64,000 nucleotides of DNA from Pseudomonas paraglycinae (GCF_021601625.1 NZ_BQHR01000001.1:372001-436000); one strand, 5' to 3'; counted from the stretch's first letter, positions 32,154 through 41,253 are shown. The notes: generated from the sequence alone by a model not told the origin. Numbers and translations are program-made.

Positions 32154-33043
32154 TGAGTGCCCATTACCAGATCCTTCACGACACCTGCTATCGCTACGAC
32201 AGCCCGGTGTCCCTGGCCCAGCAACTGGCGCATCTGTGGCCGCGCGAATGCGAGTGGCAGCGCTGCAGCGAGCAGCAATTGCTGATCAGTCCGGAGCCGA
32301 CCGCCCGCCGTGACGAGCAGGATGTGTTCGGCAATCCGCTGACTCGCCTCGCCTTCGAACGACCCCACGATGAATTGCAGGTCAACGCACGGCTGACGGT
32401 GGAAGTGCTGGCGCGACCCGTGGTGGATTTCCAGCAGTCACCGGCCTGGGAACTGACGCGCAACGCGCTGACCTACAGCAGTCAACCGCTGTCCGCCTCG
32501 TTGCTGGAAGCCTGTCGCTATCGATTCCAGTCGCCCTACGTGCATCTGAAGCGCAGTTTCGTCGAGTTCTCGGAGAGCTGTTTCCCGACCGGCAGACCGT
32601 TGATGCTGGGCGTGCAGGCCCTGATGCAGAAGATCTTCAGCGAATTCACCTTCGATGCCGAAGCGACACAGGTCGCGACGCCGCTGGTGGAAGTGCTGGA
32701 GCGCCGGCGCGGGGTCTGTCAGGACTTCGCGCACCTGATGCTCGCCTGTGTGCGCTCACGCGGGTTGGCGGCGCGTTACGTCAGCGGCTACCTGCTGACC
32801 CAGCCGCCACCGGGGCAGCCACGGTTGATCGGCGCCGATGCGTCCCATGCCTGGGTTTCGGTGTTTTGCCCGGTGCTGGGCTGGGTGGACTTCGATCCGA
32901 CAAACAATGTGCAGCCGGCACTGGAGCACATCACCCTGGCCTGGGGCCGGGATTTCTCCGATGTCTCGCCGTTGCGTGGGGTGATTCTGGGGGGAGGGAG
33001 CCATGATCCGGAGGTGCGGGTCACGGTGATGCCACTGGAGTAA
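32153..33043 (+). CDS. transglutaminase-like cysteine peptidase family protein
   Basis: A 296-aa protein. The N-terminal bacterial transglutaminase domain (MSAHYQILHDTCYRYDSPVS) spans about 1-90. The core has Cys189 (RRGVCQDFAHLML), His232 (ADASHAWVSVF) and Asp248 (VDFDPTNN), a complete catalytic triad. It lacks a signal peptide, so it is cytoplasmic like its partners. It is translationally coupled to the ATP-grasp/alpha-E gene (TGATG). It may process or hydrolyse the peptides or isopeptides made by the ligase, but this is inference. Confidence 0.88.
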   Translation: MSAHYQILHDTCYRYDSPVSLAQQLAHLWPRECEWQRCSEQQLLISPEPTARRDEQDVFGNPLTRLAFERPHDELQVNARLTVEVLARPVVDFQQSPAWELTRNALTYSSQPLSASLLEACRYRFQSPYVHLKRSFVEFSESCFPTGRPLMLGVQALMQKIFSEFTFDAEATQVATPLVEVLERRRGVCQDFAHLMLACVRSRGLAARYVSGYLLTQPPPGQPRLIGADASHAWVSVFCPVLGWVDFDPTNNVQPALEHITLAWGRDFSDVSPLRGVILGGGSHDPEVRVTVMPLE

Positions 33044-33050
33044 GTGCGAT

Positions 33051-33082
33051 CCATCGTGGGAGCCAGTCAGCTCCCACAATGG
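33051..33082. repeat. single REP hairpin
   Basis: CCATCGTGGGAGC pairs with GCTCCCACAATGG (one mismatch) around six bases. The core GTGGGAGC is that of the REPINs at 19659 and 42491. It sits between two convergent genes and may serve as terminator or mRNA end-stabiliser. Confidence 0.75.
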
Positions 33083-33107
33083 AGGGTGTTCAATTTCGCG
33101 ATTCAGC

Positions 33108-33287
33108 TCAGGCGTCGGGTGCCTGGTCTTTCGGTGCCTCAACATCATCATCGGTCGCCACTTCACCGTCAGGGTTCAGTGCCGCTTCTTCAGCCATCTG
33201 TTTCTTGCGCTGAAGCTTTTCCTCTTTCTTCTGTTCCTTGGCCAGGTCACGTTGACGTTTGGCGAAGGAGTAATTGGGTTTGGCCAT
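33108..33287 (-). CDS. small highly charged conserved protein
   Basis: A 59-aa protein starting MAKPNYSFAKRQRDLAKEQ with an AGAGGA ribosome site at suitable spacing. The N-terminal two-thirds are Lys/Arg/Glu/Gln-rich and probably one helix, while the tail is acidic (TDDDVEAPKDQAPDA). Similar short proteins are widespread in Pseudomonas without known function. Its composition suggests RNA or ribosome binding, but nothing proves it. It lies 68 bp downstream of the LOG-family gene on the same strand and may share its transcript. Confidence 0.75.
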   Translation of the reverse strand: MAKPNYSFAKRQRDLAKEQKKEEKLQRKKQMAEEAALNPDGEVATDDDVEAPKDQAPDA

Positions 33288-33355
33288 GGGCGATCCTCTG
33301 GGGTCGAAGGTGAGGTTGAGCGGCGCGTATTCTGCCCTGTATCGGTGCCCGGCGG

Positions 33356-33943
33356 TTAACCGGGTTTCTGGTCGACCCATTTTGGCGTGACGGTGGGCTT
33401 CCAGTTGTCGAGGGCTTCGAGCAGTGTTTGCGGCGATTCACTCACTTGCAGCATGTCACGGTGCGGCGCACGAACGAAGCCTTCGCCGACGATGTGATCG
33501 AGAAATGCAGTGAGTTTGCTGTAGAAACCGTTCACTTCCAGCAGGCCCAGCGGCTTGCCGTGGTAGCCGAGCTGGCCCCAGGTCCAGACTTCGAACAACT
33601 CTTCCAGGGTGCCGAGGCCACCGGGCAGGGCGATGAACGCATCGCTGAGTTCGGCCATCCGCGCCTTGCGCGCGTGCATGCCGTCGACTACTTCCAGACG
33701 GGTCAGGCTCTTGTGACCTATTTCCTTGTCCATCAGGCTCTGCGGAATGATGCCGATCACTTCGCCACCGGCCGCCAGCGCGGCGTCAGCGACAATCCCC
33801 ATCAGACCGACGGCGCCACCGCCGTAGACCAGCGTCAGCTTACGTTCTGCGAGAGCTGTGCCGAGGGCAATGGCGGCTTTGGTGTACGCCGGGGTGGTGC
33901 CGGCGTTGGCACCGCAAAATACACAAACGGATGTGAGAGACAT
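33356..33943 (-). CDS. LOG family protein (cytokinin riboside 5'-monophosphate phosphoribohydrolase-like)
   Basis: Rossmann-like nucleotide hydrolase of the TIGR00730/LOG family, which cleaves the ribose-5-phosphate from N6-modified or plain AMP. The start at 33943 ([15 protein letters not shown]) has GGAGGAAG upstream. Family motifs are [18 protein letters not shown], the MHARKARM segment and [16 protein letters not shown] (the PGGxGTxxE signature). It has 195 aa. True cytokinin activation is uncertain; purine salvage is an alternative. The position near azu and nadE-pncB is typical of Pseudomonas. Confidence 0.9.
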   Translation of the reverse strand: MSLTSVCVFCGANAGTTPAYTKAAIALGTALAERKLTLVYGGGAVGLMGIVADAALAAGGEVIGIIPQSLMDKEIGHKSLTRLEVVDGMHARKARMAELSDAFIALPGGLGTLEELFEVWTWGQLGYHGKPLGLLEVNGFYSKLTAFLDHIVGEGFVRAPHRDMLQVSESPQTLLEALDNWKPTVTPKWVDQKPG

Positions 33944-34001
33944 GCCTTCCTCCTGGGTCAATCGGTCACAGGGTAATGGCTGGCACGCCTTGATCCAAGG
34001 G

Positions 34002-34091
34002 CTAGACTTCGCGTTTCGGGGTTTCATAGGTGCCGCTTGCACCACAGGCGTAGGCGGCGAGCAGACTGCACAACAGGCTGTTGAAGGACAT
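34002..34091 (-). CDS. candidate 29-aa small protein upstream of the LOG gene
   Basis: The frame reads [20 protein letters not shown] and ends with Arg-Glu-Val before TAG. A GGAG site lies eight bases upstream of the ATG. The N-terminal half is hydrophobic with two cysteines, and LLAAYAC looks loosely like a lipobox or short membrane anchor. It lies in the 341-bp gap between the LOG gene and azu, on the LOG strand. It could be real or chance. Confidence 0.35.
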   Translation of the reverse strand: MSFNSLLCSLLAAYACGASGTYETPKREV

Positions 34092-34198
34092 GACGGATGC
34101 TCCAGATGAACGTTGAGCCCTGAAGATACGGCCCGGCCAAACGTCTGGCTGTTAGATTGTTTCGATGAGTGTCATAGCCTGAAAGTTGTATACAATTT

Positions 34199-34212
34199 TT
34201 GACTCAAGTCAT
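34199..34212 (+). promoter_or_regulatory. ANR/FNR-like box upstream of azu
   Basis: TTGACTCAAGTCAT matches the ANR/FNR pattern TTGAT-N4-ATCAA in 11 of 14 positions counting the free spacer and keeps the two-fold TTGAC/GTCA(T) symmetry. It lies 73 bp before the azurin start. A perfect palindrome TTGTATACAA (34186-34195) lies just upstream. Azurin genes of other pseudomonads are under ANR control. Confidence 0.6.
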
Positions 34213-34284
34213 AGGAACTTGCGAAGATTTCAGGCAGTCTTCCAACCATTCGTGTTTTTGTTAACCCTGCCTTGGAGATTCACC

Positions 34285-34731
34285 ATGTTTTCCAAAGTTG
34301 TTGCGGTATCCCTGCTGGCGCTGGCCAGCAGCCAATTGATGGCTGCCGAGTGCAAAACCACCGTTGACTCCACCGACCAGATGTCCTTCAACACCAAGGC
34401 CATCGAGATCGACAAGAGCTGCAAGACCTTCACCGTCGAGCTGACCCACTCCGGCAGCCTGCCGAAGAACGTCATGGGCCATAACCTGGTGATCAGCAAA
34501 GAAGCCGACATGCAGCCGATCGCCACCGACGGCCTGGCCGCCGGCATCGACAAGAACTACCTGAAGGACGGTGACGAGCGCGTTATCGCTCACACCAAGA
34601 TCATCGGCGCCAAGGAAACCGACTCGCTGACCATCGACGTGTCCAAGCTCAAGGCTGACGAGAAATACGGCTTCTTCTGCTCGTTCCCAGGCCACATCTC
34701 GATGATGAAAGGCACCGTGACCCTGAAGTAA
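34285..34731 (+). CDS. azu: azurin, blue copper protein
   Basis: Periplasmic type 1 copper electron carrier. The start at 34285 gives a 20-residue signal peptide ([20 protein letters not shown]) and a mature protein beginning AECKTTVD, 128 residues long as in known azurins. Copper ligands are present (Gly45-His46 in MGHN, Cys112, His117 and Met121 in [12 protein letters not shown]), with the Cys3-Cys26 disulfide. Position 48, buried Trp in P. aeruginosa azurin, is Leu here (GHNLVIS). It stands as a single transcription unit ending in a strong terminator shared with convergent nadE. Confidence 0.97.
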   Translation: MFSKVVAVSLLALASSQLMAAECKTTVDSTDQMSFNTKAIEIDKSCKTFTVELTHSGSLPKNVMGHNLVISKEADMQPIATDGLAAGIDKNYLKDGDERVIAHTKIIGAKETDSLTIDVSKLKADEKYGFFCSFPGHISMMKGTVTLK

Positions 34732-34744
34732 GCAATACAAGGTC

Positions 34745-34779
34745 AAAAAAAAAGCGTCCTGAAGGACGCTTTTTTTTTT
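34745..34779. terminator. bidirectional terminator between azu and nadE
   Basis: AGCGTCCT pairs with AGGACGCT around two bases, with a nine-base A-run on the left and a nine-base T-run on the right. Confidence 0.9.
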
Positions 34780-34790
34780 ATGCCCTGGAT

Positions 34791-35618
34791 TCAAGGCGCA
34801 AACGGCATGACCCGCTTGTGATGGGTCTTTTTGTAGGTGTTGACGATGATGTCGAACGCTTCCTGACGCACCGGCTCGCCGTGCAGGAAGGCGTCGATCT
34901 CGGCGTAGGTCACACCGTGGGACGCCTCGTCCGGCTTGCCCGGCGACAGGTCCTCCAGATCCGCCGTCGGCACTTTTTCCACCAGCGATTCCGGTGCGCC
35001 GAAGCTGCGGGCGATGGCCCGGACCTGATTTTTCACCAGACCGCTGAGCGGGGCCAGGTCGCAGGCGCCGTCACCGAACTTGGTGAAGAAACCCATCACA
35101 GCTTCCGCTGCGTGGTCGGTGCCGATCACCAGACCGTGGGCCGCGCCGGCGATGGTGTACTGGGCGACCATGCGCATCCGCGCCTTGGTGTTGCCGAGCA
35201 CGAAATCCACCGACACCGCGTGCTTGCCTTCGAAGGCAGCGACTTCGCTGGCTAGGGACTTCACTGCCGGGCCGATGTTGACGGTGTGGCGCTCGTCCGG
35301 ACCGATGAAGTCCACCGAGGCCTGGGCGTCGTGTTCGTCGAACTGCACGTCGTACGGCAGGCGCACGGCGATGAACTTGTAGGCCTCGTCACCGGTGCGC
35401 TCGCGCAGTTCACGCATGGCGCGCTGGGCCAGCAGCCCAGCGGTCAGCGAATCGACGCCGCCACTGATGCCCAGCACCAGGGTCTTGAGTCCGGAACTGG
35501 TCAGGCAATCCTGGATGAAGGTGATGCGTCGGGCGACTTCCGCTTCGAGGGCCTGGTAATCGGCGAACGGCGGCTGAACGTTGAGCTGTTCAGCAATCTC
35601 ACGCTGTACGGCTTGCAT
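34791..35618 (-). CDS. nadE: ammonia-dependent NAD synthetase
   Basis: Final step of NAD synthesis: amidates deamido-NAD using ATP and ammonia. The start at 35618 ([18 protein letters not shown]) has AAGGAG. The PP-loop SGGVDS lies in [17 protein letters not shown] near residue 45. The substrate-binding [19 protein letters not shown] and the C-terminal [15 protein letters not shown] are conserved. At 275 aa it lacks the glutaminase domain of the larger form. Four bases after pncB, so one operon for NAD salvage. Confidence 0.96.
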   Translation of the reverse strand: MQAVQREIAEQLNVQPPFADYQALEAEVARRITFIQDCLTSSGLKTLVLGISGGVDSLTAGLLAQRAMRELRERTGDEAYKFIAVRLPYDVQFDEHDAQASVDFIGPDERHTVNIGPAVKSLASEVAAFEGKHAVSVDFVLGNTKARMRMVAQYTIAGAAHGLVIGTDHAAEAVMGFFTKFGDGACDLAPLSGLVKNQVRAIARSFGAPESLVEKVPTADLEDLSPGKPDEASHGVTYAEIDAFLHGEPVRQEAFDIIVNTYKKTHHKRVMPFAP

Positions 35619-35622
35619 GAAT

Positions 35623-36846
35623 TCACTCCTTGCTAGAAAGGCTGGAAACGGCAGGAACCTGGAAAACGTGTCGCAAATAGGCGACGAAATTCGGGTCTTT
35701 GCAGTGGGTCTTGCCCGGCTCGTCGGAGATCTTCGCCACCGGTTGGCCATTGCAGGCGGTCATTTTAAGCACGATGCTCATCGGTTCGACACCCGGAATG
35801 TCACAGGTCAGGTTGGTGCCGATGCCGAAGCTGACATTGATCCGGCCGCGCAGCGCCCGGAAGATCTCCAGCGACTTGGGCAGCGTCAGGCTGTCGGAGA
35901 ACACCAGGGTCTTGCTCATCGGGTCGATGCCGAGCTTGTGATAGTGGGCGATGCATTTTTCGCCCCACTGCACCGGATCTCCGGAATCGTGACGCAAACC
36001 GTCGAACAGCTTGGCGAAGAACAGATCGAAGTCGCCGAGGAACGCGTCGGTGGTGATGCAGTCGGTCAGGGCGATCCCCAGCAGCCCGCGATACTCGCGA
36101 ACCCAGCAATCGAGGGCGGCGATCTGGCTGTCGATCAGCCGTGGACCGAGTTGCTGGTGGGCCATGATCCACTCATGAGCCATGGTGCCCAGCGGTTTCA
36201 TGTCCAGTTCGCGGGACAGGTGGACGTTGCTGGTGCCGACGAAACGCCCGGGGAAATCGTGCTTGAGCACGTTCACCACTTCCTCTTGCACGCGGTAGGA
36301 AAACCGCCGGCGTGTGCCGAAATCGGCGACCTGCAACTGCGACAATTCTTCCGCCGAGGCGTTGGCGGTCAGCCAGTCGAATTTGCGATACAGCTGTTCG
36401 CGGGCCTGTTCCAGCACCGTTTCACGGTAGCGATAGCGGTTGCGCACTTCGCTGACGATCGCCAGCAGCGGCACTTCAAACAGGATCACATGCAGCCACG
36501 GCCCGCGCAGGCGGATGAACAACTCGCCGTTCTCGATGCCGGTGTGCAGGTAGCGCAGGTTGAAGCGGAACAGGCCGAGGAAGCGCAGGAAATCCGGCTT
36601 GAGGAACGAGATGCGCTCGAGAAAGCTCAACTGATCGGCGCTCAGGCTCAACTCGGCCAGACGCTCGACCTGGAACCGGATCTCCGCCAGATACGGGCGC
36701 AGATCTTCACTGTTACGGCAACGGAACTCCCATTCGACTTCGACGTTGGGGTAGTTGTGCAGCACCGCCTGCATCATCGTCAGTTTGTAGAAGTCGGTGT
36801 CGAGCAGGTTCTGCACGATGCGATCGGCAAACACACTCTCGCTCAT
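35623..36846 (-). CDS. pncB: nicotinate phosphoribosyltransferase
   Basis: Makes nicotinate mononucleotide from nicotinate, PRPP and ATP (Preiss-Handler salvage). The start at 36846 ([18 protein letters not shown]) has GGAG upstream. Features include [51 protein letters not shown] and [15 protein letters not shown] (PRPP-binding side). It has 407 aa, as in PncB of gamma-proteobacteria. It is the first gene of pncB-nadE. Confidence 0.96.
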   Translation of the reverse strand: MSESVFADRIVQNLLDTDFYKLTMMQAVLHNYPNVEVEWEFRCRNSEDLRPYLAEIRFQVERLAELSLSADQLSFLERISFLKPDFLRFLGLFRFNLRYLHTGIENGELFIRLRGPWLHVILFEVPLLAIVSEVRNRYRYRETVLEQAREQLYRKFDWLTANASAEELSQLQVADFGTRRRFSYRVQEEVVNVLKHDFPGRFVGTSNVHLSRELDMKPLGTMAHEWIMAHQQLGPRLIDSQIAALDCWVREYRGLLGIALTDCITTDAFLGDFDLFFAKLFDGLRHDSGDPVQWGEKCIAHYHKLGIDPMSKTLVFSDSLTLPKSLEIFRALRGRINVSFGIGTNLTCDIPGVEPMSIVLKMTACNGQPVAKISDEPGKTHCKDPNFVAYLRHVFQVPAVSSLSSKE

Positions 36847-36953
36847 AACGGGGTCTCCAGGCGGGCCGCGCGTTGGCGCGGTATCAATCAATGGCGCTAG
36901 TGGCGCATATCCGGGGTGGGGATTGCCAGCGATTTTTATCCCGGCACAGCGCC

Positions 36954-37859
36954 TCAGACCGCATCGGGACTGTCGATCTGCTCCAGCATCCACTTCACGA
37001 AATCACGCACCTTGGGCACTTCTGCCGCGTGTTCCGGGTAGGCCAGGTAATAGGCATCGGTGCTGGGCATTGCATGCTGCCAGGGAATGACCAGTTTGCC
37101 GTCGGCCAATTCCTCTTCCACCAGAAACCTCGGCAGCAGGGCGACGCCGCAGCCGACCTGCGCGGCGCGGATGCACATATAAAAGGTTTCGAAACGCGGG
37201 CCATGGTAGCTGTGTTCGGTCTGGTAGCCCTGGCTGTCGAACCAGTCGTGCCACGCTTGCGGGCGCGAAGCATTCTGCAGCAGGACCAGATCGGTGAGTT
37301 GCGTTGGATCAGACAACGGAGTGTCCGGCAGGCTGCTCGGTGCGCAGACCGGCACCAGCTCTTCGCCGAACAGCTTCAGGCATTCGGTGCCGGGGCGTGA
37401 ACCCTGGCCGAAATAGAACGCCAGGTCGCTGCACCCTTGCAGCAGGTCATCGGCTTCCTGCTCGTTGCACAGGTCCAGATGAATCGACGGATGACGCAGA
37501 CGCCAGCCCTTGAGGCGCGGCACCAGCCAGCGGGCGCCGAAGGTCGAGGGTGTGGAGACGCGCAGGACTTCGGTTTCGCCGCCGTAGGAGCGCAGGTAAT
37601 GGGTCGACATCTCGACCTGGGTCAGGATTTTTCTGACTTCCACCAGATACAGATCGCCGGCCGGGGTCATCTGCAAGCGGCGGCGCACCCGGCGGAACAA
37701 CAAGTGCTGCAGCAATTCTTCGAGCTGCGCCACCTGCTTGCTGACGGCGCTCTGGGTCAGGTTCAGTTCCTCGGCGGCCCGGGTAAAACTCAGGTGCCGG
37801 GTCACGGCCTCGAAGCACTGCAACGCGGTGATCGACGGCAAGTGGCGTTTGTTCAGCAT
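36954..37859 (-). CDS. LysR family regulator, probable controller of amaAB
   Basis: A GcvA-type LysR regulator of 301 aa. The start at 37859 ([19 protein letters not shown]) has AAGGA. The N-terminal winged helix-turn-helix ([25 protein letters not shown], abbreviated here as positions 20-44) is followed by the effector-binding domain ([20 protein letters not shown]). It is divergent from amaB with 161 bp between starts, the usual layout for a LysR controlling its neighbour. In P. putida the same neighbour regulates pipecolate use. Effector not determined from sequence. Confidence 0.88.
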   Translation of the reverse strand: MLNKRHLPSITALQCFEAVTRHLSFTRAAEELNLTQSAVSKQVAQLEELLQHLLFRRVRRRLQMTPAGDLYLVEVRKILTQVEMSTHYLRSYGGETEVLRVSTPSTFGARWLVPRLKGWRLRHPSIHLDLCNEQEADDLLQGCSDLAFYFGQGSRPGTECLKLFGEELVPVCAPSSLPDTPLSDPTQLTDLVLLQNASRPQAWHDWFDSQGYQTEHSYHGPRFETFYMCIRAAQVGCGVALLPRFLVEEELADGKLVIPWQHAMPSTDAYYLAYPEHAAEVPKVRDFVKWMLEQIDSPDAV

Positions 37860-38020
37860 GGGCGATCCTTTTCTTGTCTTTCTGCGCAGCATGAATAAAC
37901 GGAATGATATCTCGCGTAAAGGTCGTTTGTTGCCCAGCCTTCCTGACGCTACAACTAAAGGTCTGCCCGGTCGTGAAATCGCGCCCGCACACATTCAGTT
38001 TTTTGCTCGAGGAGTGACCC

Positions 38021-39511
38021 ATGGTTGCCGCATTGCTTGATCGTCTAGGTGTGAACCCGGCCCTGTACCAGAACGGCAAAGTGCCGGTGCATTCGCCCAT
38101 CGACGGCAGCCGCATCGGCGCCGTGAACTGGGAAGGCCCGGCCGAAGTCGAGCAGCACATCAGTCGCGCAGATCATGCGTTCGAACAATGGCGCAAGGTG
38201 CCGGCCCCGCGTCGCGGCGAGCTGGTGCGTCAGTTCGGCGAAGTGCTGCGTGAATACAAGAATGATCTTGGCGAACTGGTTTCCTGGGAGGCCGGCAAGA
38301 TTACTCAGGAAGGCTTGGGTGAAGTGCAGGAGATGATCGACATCTGCGATTTCGCCGTCGGCCTGTCCCGCCAGTTGTACGGTTTGACCATCGCCTCCGA
38401 GCGCCCGGGCCACCACATGCGTGAAACCTGGCACCCGCTGGGCGTGGTCGGCGTGATCAGTGCGTTCAACTTCCCGGTCGCGGTGTGGGCGTGGAACACC
38501 ACGCTGGCGCTGGTCTGCGGCAACCCGGTGGTGTGGAAACCGTCGGAGAAAACCCCGCTGACCGCGCTGGCCTGTCAGGCGCTGTTCGAACGCGTACTGA
38601 AGAATTTCAGCGATGCCCCGGCGTACCTGAGCCAGGTAATCATCGGCGGTCGTGATGCCGGCGAAGCGCTGGTGGATGACCCGCGTGTCGCGCTGATCAG
38701 TGCCACCGGCAGCACCCGGATGGGCCGCGAAGTGGCGCCGAAAGTCGCCGCCCGCTTCGCCCGCAGCATTCTCGAACTGGGCGGCAACAACGCAATGATC
38801 CTCGGCCCGAGTGCCGATCTGGACATGGCCGTGCGCGCCATTCTGTTCAGCGCCGTCGGTACCGCCGGCCAGCGTTGCACCACGTTGCGTCGCCTGATCG
38901 CCCATGAATCGGTGAAAGAAGAAATCGTCACCCGACTGAAGGCTGCGTACTCCAAGGTACGGATCGGTCACCCGCTGGAAGGCAACCTGATCGGTCCGCT
39001 GATCGACAAGCACAGCTTCGAAAACATGCAGGACGCGCTGGAACAAGCGTTGAGCGAGGGCGGTCGGGTATTCGGCGGCAAGCGCCAACTGGAAGATCAA
39101 TTCCCCAATGCTTACTACGTGGCGCCGGCCATTGTTGAAATGCCGGAGCAGAGCGACGTGGTGTGCAGCGAAACTTTCGCTCCGATCCTGTACGTGGTCG
39201 GCTACAGCGATTTTGAAGAGGCGCTGCGCCTGAACAACGCCGTGCCGCAAGGTCTGTCGTCGTGCATCTTTACCACCGATGTGCGCGAAGCCGAGAAATT
39301 CATGTCGGCGGTCGGCAGTGACTGCGGCATTGCCAACGTCAATATCGGCCCGAGCGGCGCGGAAATCGGCGGCGCGTTTGGCGGTGAAAAAGAAACCGGT
39401 GGTGGTCGCGAGTCGGGCTCGGATGCATGGCGCGCGTACATGCGCCGGCAGACCAACACCGTGAACTACTCGCTGGAGTTGCCGCTGGCGCAGGGCATTA
39501 CTTTCGACTGA
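38021..39511 (+). CDS. amaB: L-2-aminoadipate semialdehyde / piperidine-6-carboxylate dehydrogenase
   Basis: NAD(P)-dependent aldehyde dehydrogenase (ALDH7/AASADH type) oxidising 2-aminoadipate 6-semialdehyde, in equilibrium with piperideine-6-carboxylate, to 2-aminoadipate. It serves the D-lysine/L-pipecolate branch. Catalytic Cys286 lies in GTAGQRCTTLRR and general base Glu252 in LELGGNNAMI. The cofactor segment is ISATGSTRMGREVAP. It has 496 aa and a start with GAGGAG. The call to this substrate rests on close family resemblance plus the following amaA gene. Confidence 0.9.
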   Translation: MVAALLDRLGVNPALYQNGKVPVHSPIDGSRIGAVNWEGPAEVEQHISRADHAFEQWRKVPAPRRGELVRQFGEVLREYKNDLGELVSWEAGKITQEGLGEVQEMIDICDFAVGLSRQLYGLTIASERPGHHMRETWHPLGVVGVISAFNFPVAVWAWNTTLALVCGNPVVWKPSEKTPLTALACQALFERVLKNFSDAPAYLSQVIIGGRDAGEALVDDPRVALISATGSTRMGREVAPKVAARFARSILELGGNNAMILGPSADLDMAVRAILFSAVGTAGQRCTTLRRLIAHESVKEEIVTRLKAAYSKVRIGHPLEGNLIGPLIDKHSFENMQDALEQALSEGGRVFGGKRQLEDQFPNAYYVAPAIVEMPEQSDVVCSETFAPILYVVGYSDFEEALRLNNAVPQGLSSCIFTTDVREAEKFMSAVGSDCGIANVNIGPSGAEIGGAFGGEKETGGGRESGSDAWRAYMRRQTNTVNYSLELPLAQGITFD

Positions 39512-39531
39512 CAGTTTTCTCAAAAGCTATT

Positions 39532-39638
39532 GATCGTTCCCACGCTCTGCGTGGGAATGCTGCACCGAACGCTCCGCGTTCGCTTTCGGGACGCAGAGCG
39601 TCCCTGACTGCGTTCCCACGCAGAGCGTGGGAACGATC
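39532..39638. repeat. GATCGTTCCCACG-type palindromic repeat, copy B, inside the ama locus
   Basis: The arms GATCGTTCCCACGC and GCGTGGGAACGATC enclose CTCTGCGTGGGAATG-like and GACGCAGAGCGTC hairpins. It lies between amaB and amaA, so it would be transcribed within their shared mRNA. Confidence 0.85.
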
Positions 39639-39677
39639 TTTTAGGTGTGTTTGGCAGGTTTCTGTTGGAGTCTGGCA

Positions 39678-40961
39678 ATGCCGTTACGCGAAGAATGTCT
39701 GTGGGAAAACCTCACGCCGCAACGACCGGATAACACGGCGCTCAGGGGCGAGGTCAAGGTTGATGTCTGCGTGATCGGCGCCGGGTTTACCGGGTTGTCG
39801 GCGGCGCTGCATCTGTTGGAAAAAGGCAAGAGCGTCTGCGTGCTCGAAGCCCATCGCGCCGGGCATGGAGGCTCCGGGCGCAACGTCGGGCTGGTCAACG
39901 CCGGGATGTGGATTCCGCCGGACGAGATCGAGGCCGGCTTTGGCGAGGCGGTTGGCAGCCAGCTCAACCGCATGCTTGGTGCGGCGCCGGCGCTGGTGTT
40001 CAGCCTTGTGGATAAGTACAACATCGATTGCCAGTTGCGCCGCGAAGGCACCCTGCACATGGCGCACAACGCCAAGGGCGAGGCGGACCTGCGCAGTCGC
40101 GAAGAACAGTGGAAACGCCGGGGGGCGCCGGTTGAACTGCTGACCGGCAAGGCCTGTGAACAGGCGACCGGCACACAGAAGATTGCCGCCGCGCTGCTCG
40201 ACCGGCGCGCCGGTACGCTCAATCCGATGGCCTACGTCACCGGGCTGGCCAACGCTGTAATGAGCCTTGGCGGGCAAATGTTCGATCATTCCCCGGTCGC
40301 GCGTCTTGAGCGCCAGGGGCAGAAATGGTCGGTGCAGACCGAGCAGGGTTCGGTGCTCGCCGAACAAGTGGTGATCGCCTCCAACGCCTACACCGAAGGC
40401 GACTGGACCGAACTCAAGCGCAACTTCTTTCCCGGTTACTACTATCAGGTCGCTTCGGTGCCGCTCACCGAAGACGCCGCCCAGGAAATTCTCCCGGGCG
40501 GGCAGGGCTCGTGGGATACCCGTCAGGTGCTGAGCAGCATCCGCCGTGACAAGGATGGTCGTCTGCTGCTGGGCAGTCTCGGCAACGGCAATCAGAAACC
40601 GACCTGGTTCCTCAAGGCCTGGGCCGACCGGGTGCAGCAGCATTACTTCCCCAACCTCAAACCCGTGGAGTGGGAATGCACCTGGACCGGGCGCATCGCT
40701 TTCACTCCCGATCACCTGATGCGCCTGTTCGAGCCGGCGCCCGGACTGGTGGCCGTCACTGGTTATAACGGCCGTGGCGTGACCACCGGCACCGTGGTCG
40801 GCAAGGCCTTCGCCGATTACCTGTGTAACGGAAATCCTCAGGCATTGCCGATTCCCTTCGCACCGATGCAGCCCCTGGCGGGTGTGGGCTTGCGCAGTTG
40901 TCTGTACGAGGCGGGGTTCTCGCTGTATCACGCGGGCCAGTGCCTGCGGATCGTCATTTGA
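39678..40961 (+). CDS. amaA: L-pipecolate oxidase
   Basis: FAD-dependent oxidase of the DAO family converting L-pipecolate to piperideine-6-carboxylate, the substrate of AmaB. The start at 39678 (MPLREECLWENLTPQ) has GGAG. The dinucleotide-binding fold is VDVCVIGAGFTGLSAALHLL near residue 30. A DAO signature lies in the C-terminal part (GYNGRGVTTGTVVGKAFADY). It has 427 aa. Other glycine/proline-type oxidases look similar, so the substrate is assigned by its amaB neighbour. Confidence 0.87.
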   Translation: MPLREECLWENLTPQRPDNTALRGEVKVDVCVIGAGFTGLSAALHLLEKGKSVCVLEAHRAGHGGSGRNVGLVNAGMWIPPDEIEAGFGEAVGSQLNRMLGAAPALVFSLVDKYNIDCQLRREGTLHMAHNAKGEADLRSREEQWKRRGAPVELLTGKACEQATGTQKIAAALLDRRAGTLNPMAYVTGLANAVMSLGGQMFDHSPVARLERQGQKWSVQTEQGSVLAEQVVIASNAYTEGDWTELKRNFFPGYYYQVASVPLTEDAAQEILPGGQGSWDTRQVLSSIRRDKDGRLLLGSLGNGNQKPTWFLKAWADRVQQHYFPNLKPVEWECTWTGRIAFTPDHLMRLFEPAPGLVAVTGYNGRGVTTGTVVGKAFADYLCNGNPQALPIPFAPMQPLAGVGLRSCLYEAGFSLYHAGQCLRIVI

Positions 40962-41016
40962 GTGTTGAAATATGTTGCCGGAAGCGGCGCTTTTCGATGT
41001 AGCGACTAGCCTGTAA

Positions 41017-41044
41017 TGGTGCGGGTTGTAGCAGTCCCGCACCA
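41017..41044. repeat. inverted repeat after amaA
   Basis: TGGTGCGGG pairs perfectly with CCCGCACCA around a ten-base loop, 56 bp past the amaA stop. No T-run follows, so it is a weak terminator at best; it may end the amaA mRNA or be a protein site. Confidence 0.5.
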
Positions 41045-41081
41045 GCAGTGTGCAGTTCGGTGACGCGGGCTGTTACAGGCT

Positions 41082-41180
41082 GGTTGCACGTCGTTTGGCG
41101 CCGCGGTTGCAATGATGGCGCGTGCGGGTTGCGCCTGAAAAAATAATTGGTTTCACCTTCCGCGGTTTAGACGGTTGCAC
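41082..41180 (+). promoter_or_regulatory. four phased GGTTGCRM repeats upstream of the bra sigma-54 promoter
   Basis: GGTTGCAC occurs at 41082 and 41173, GGTTGCAA at 41105 and GGTTGCGC at 41127. Spacings of 23, 22 and 46 bp put all four on nearly the same DNA face. They end about 75 bp before the -24 element, a normal enhancer distance for a sigma-54 activator. The protein that binds is unknown. Confidence 0.5.
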
Positions 41181-41253
41181 GCCCAATGAAAATGGGAACG
41201 AAACAGTCGAAATAACAAGAAAGCAGCGACTTTTTGAAGAATAAAAAACCGAT

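Noticed and set aside
41017-41044. TGGTGC...GCACCA inverted repeat as an NtrC site for bra
   Set aside because: The half-sites are in the reverse orientation and ten bases apart, unlike the 17-bp NtrC operator.
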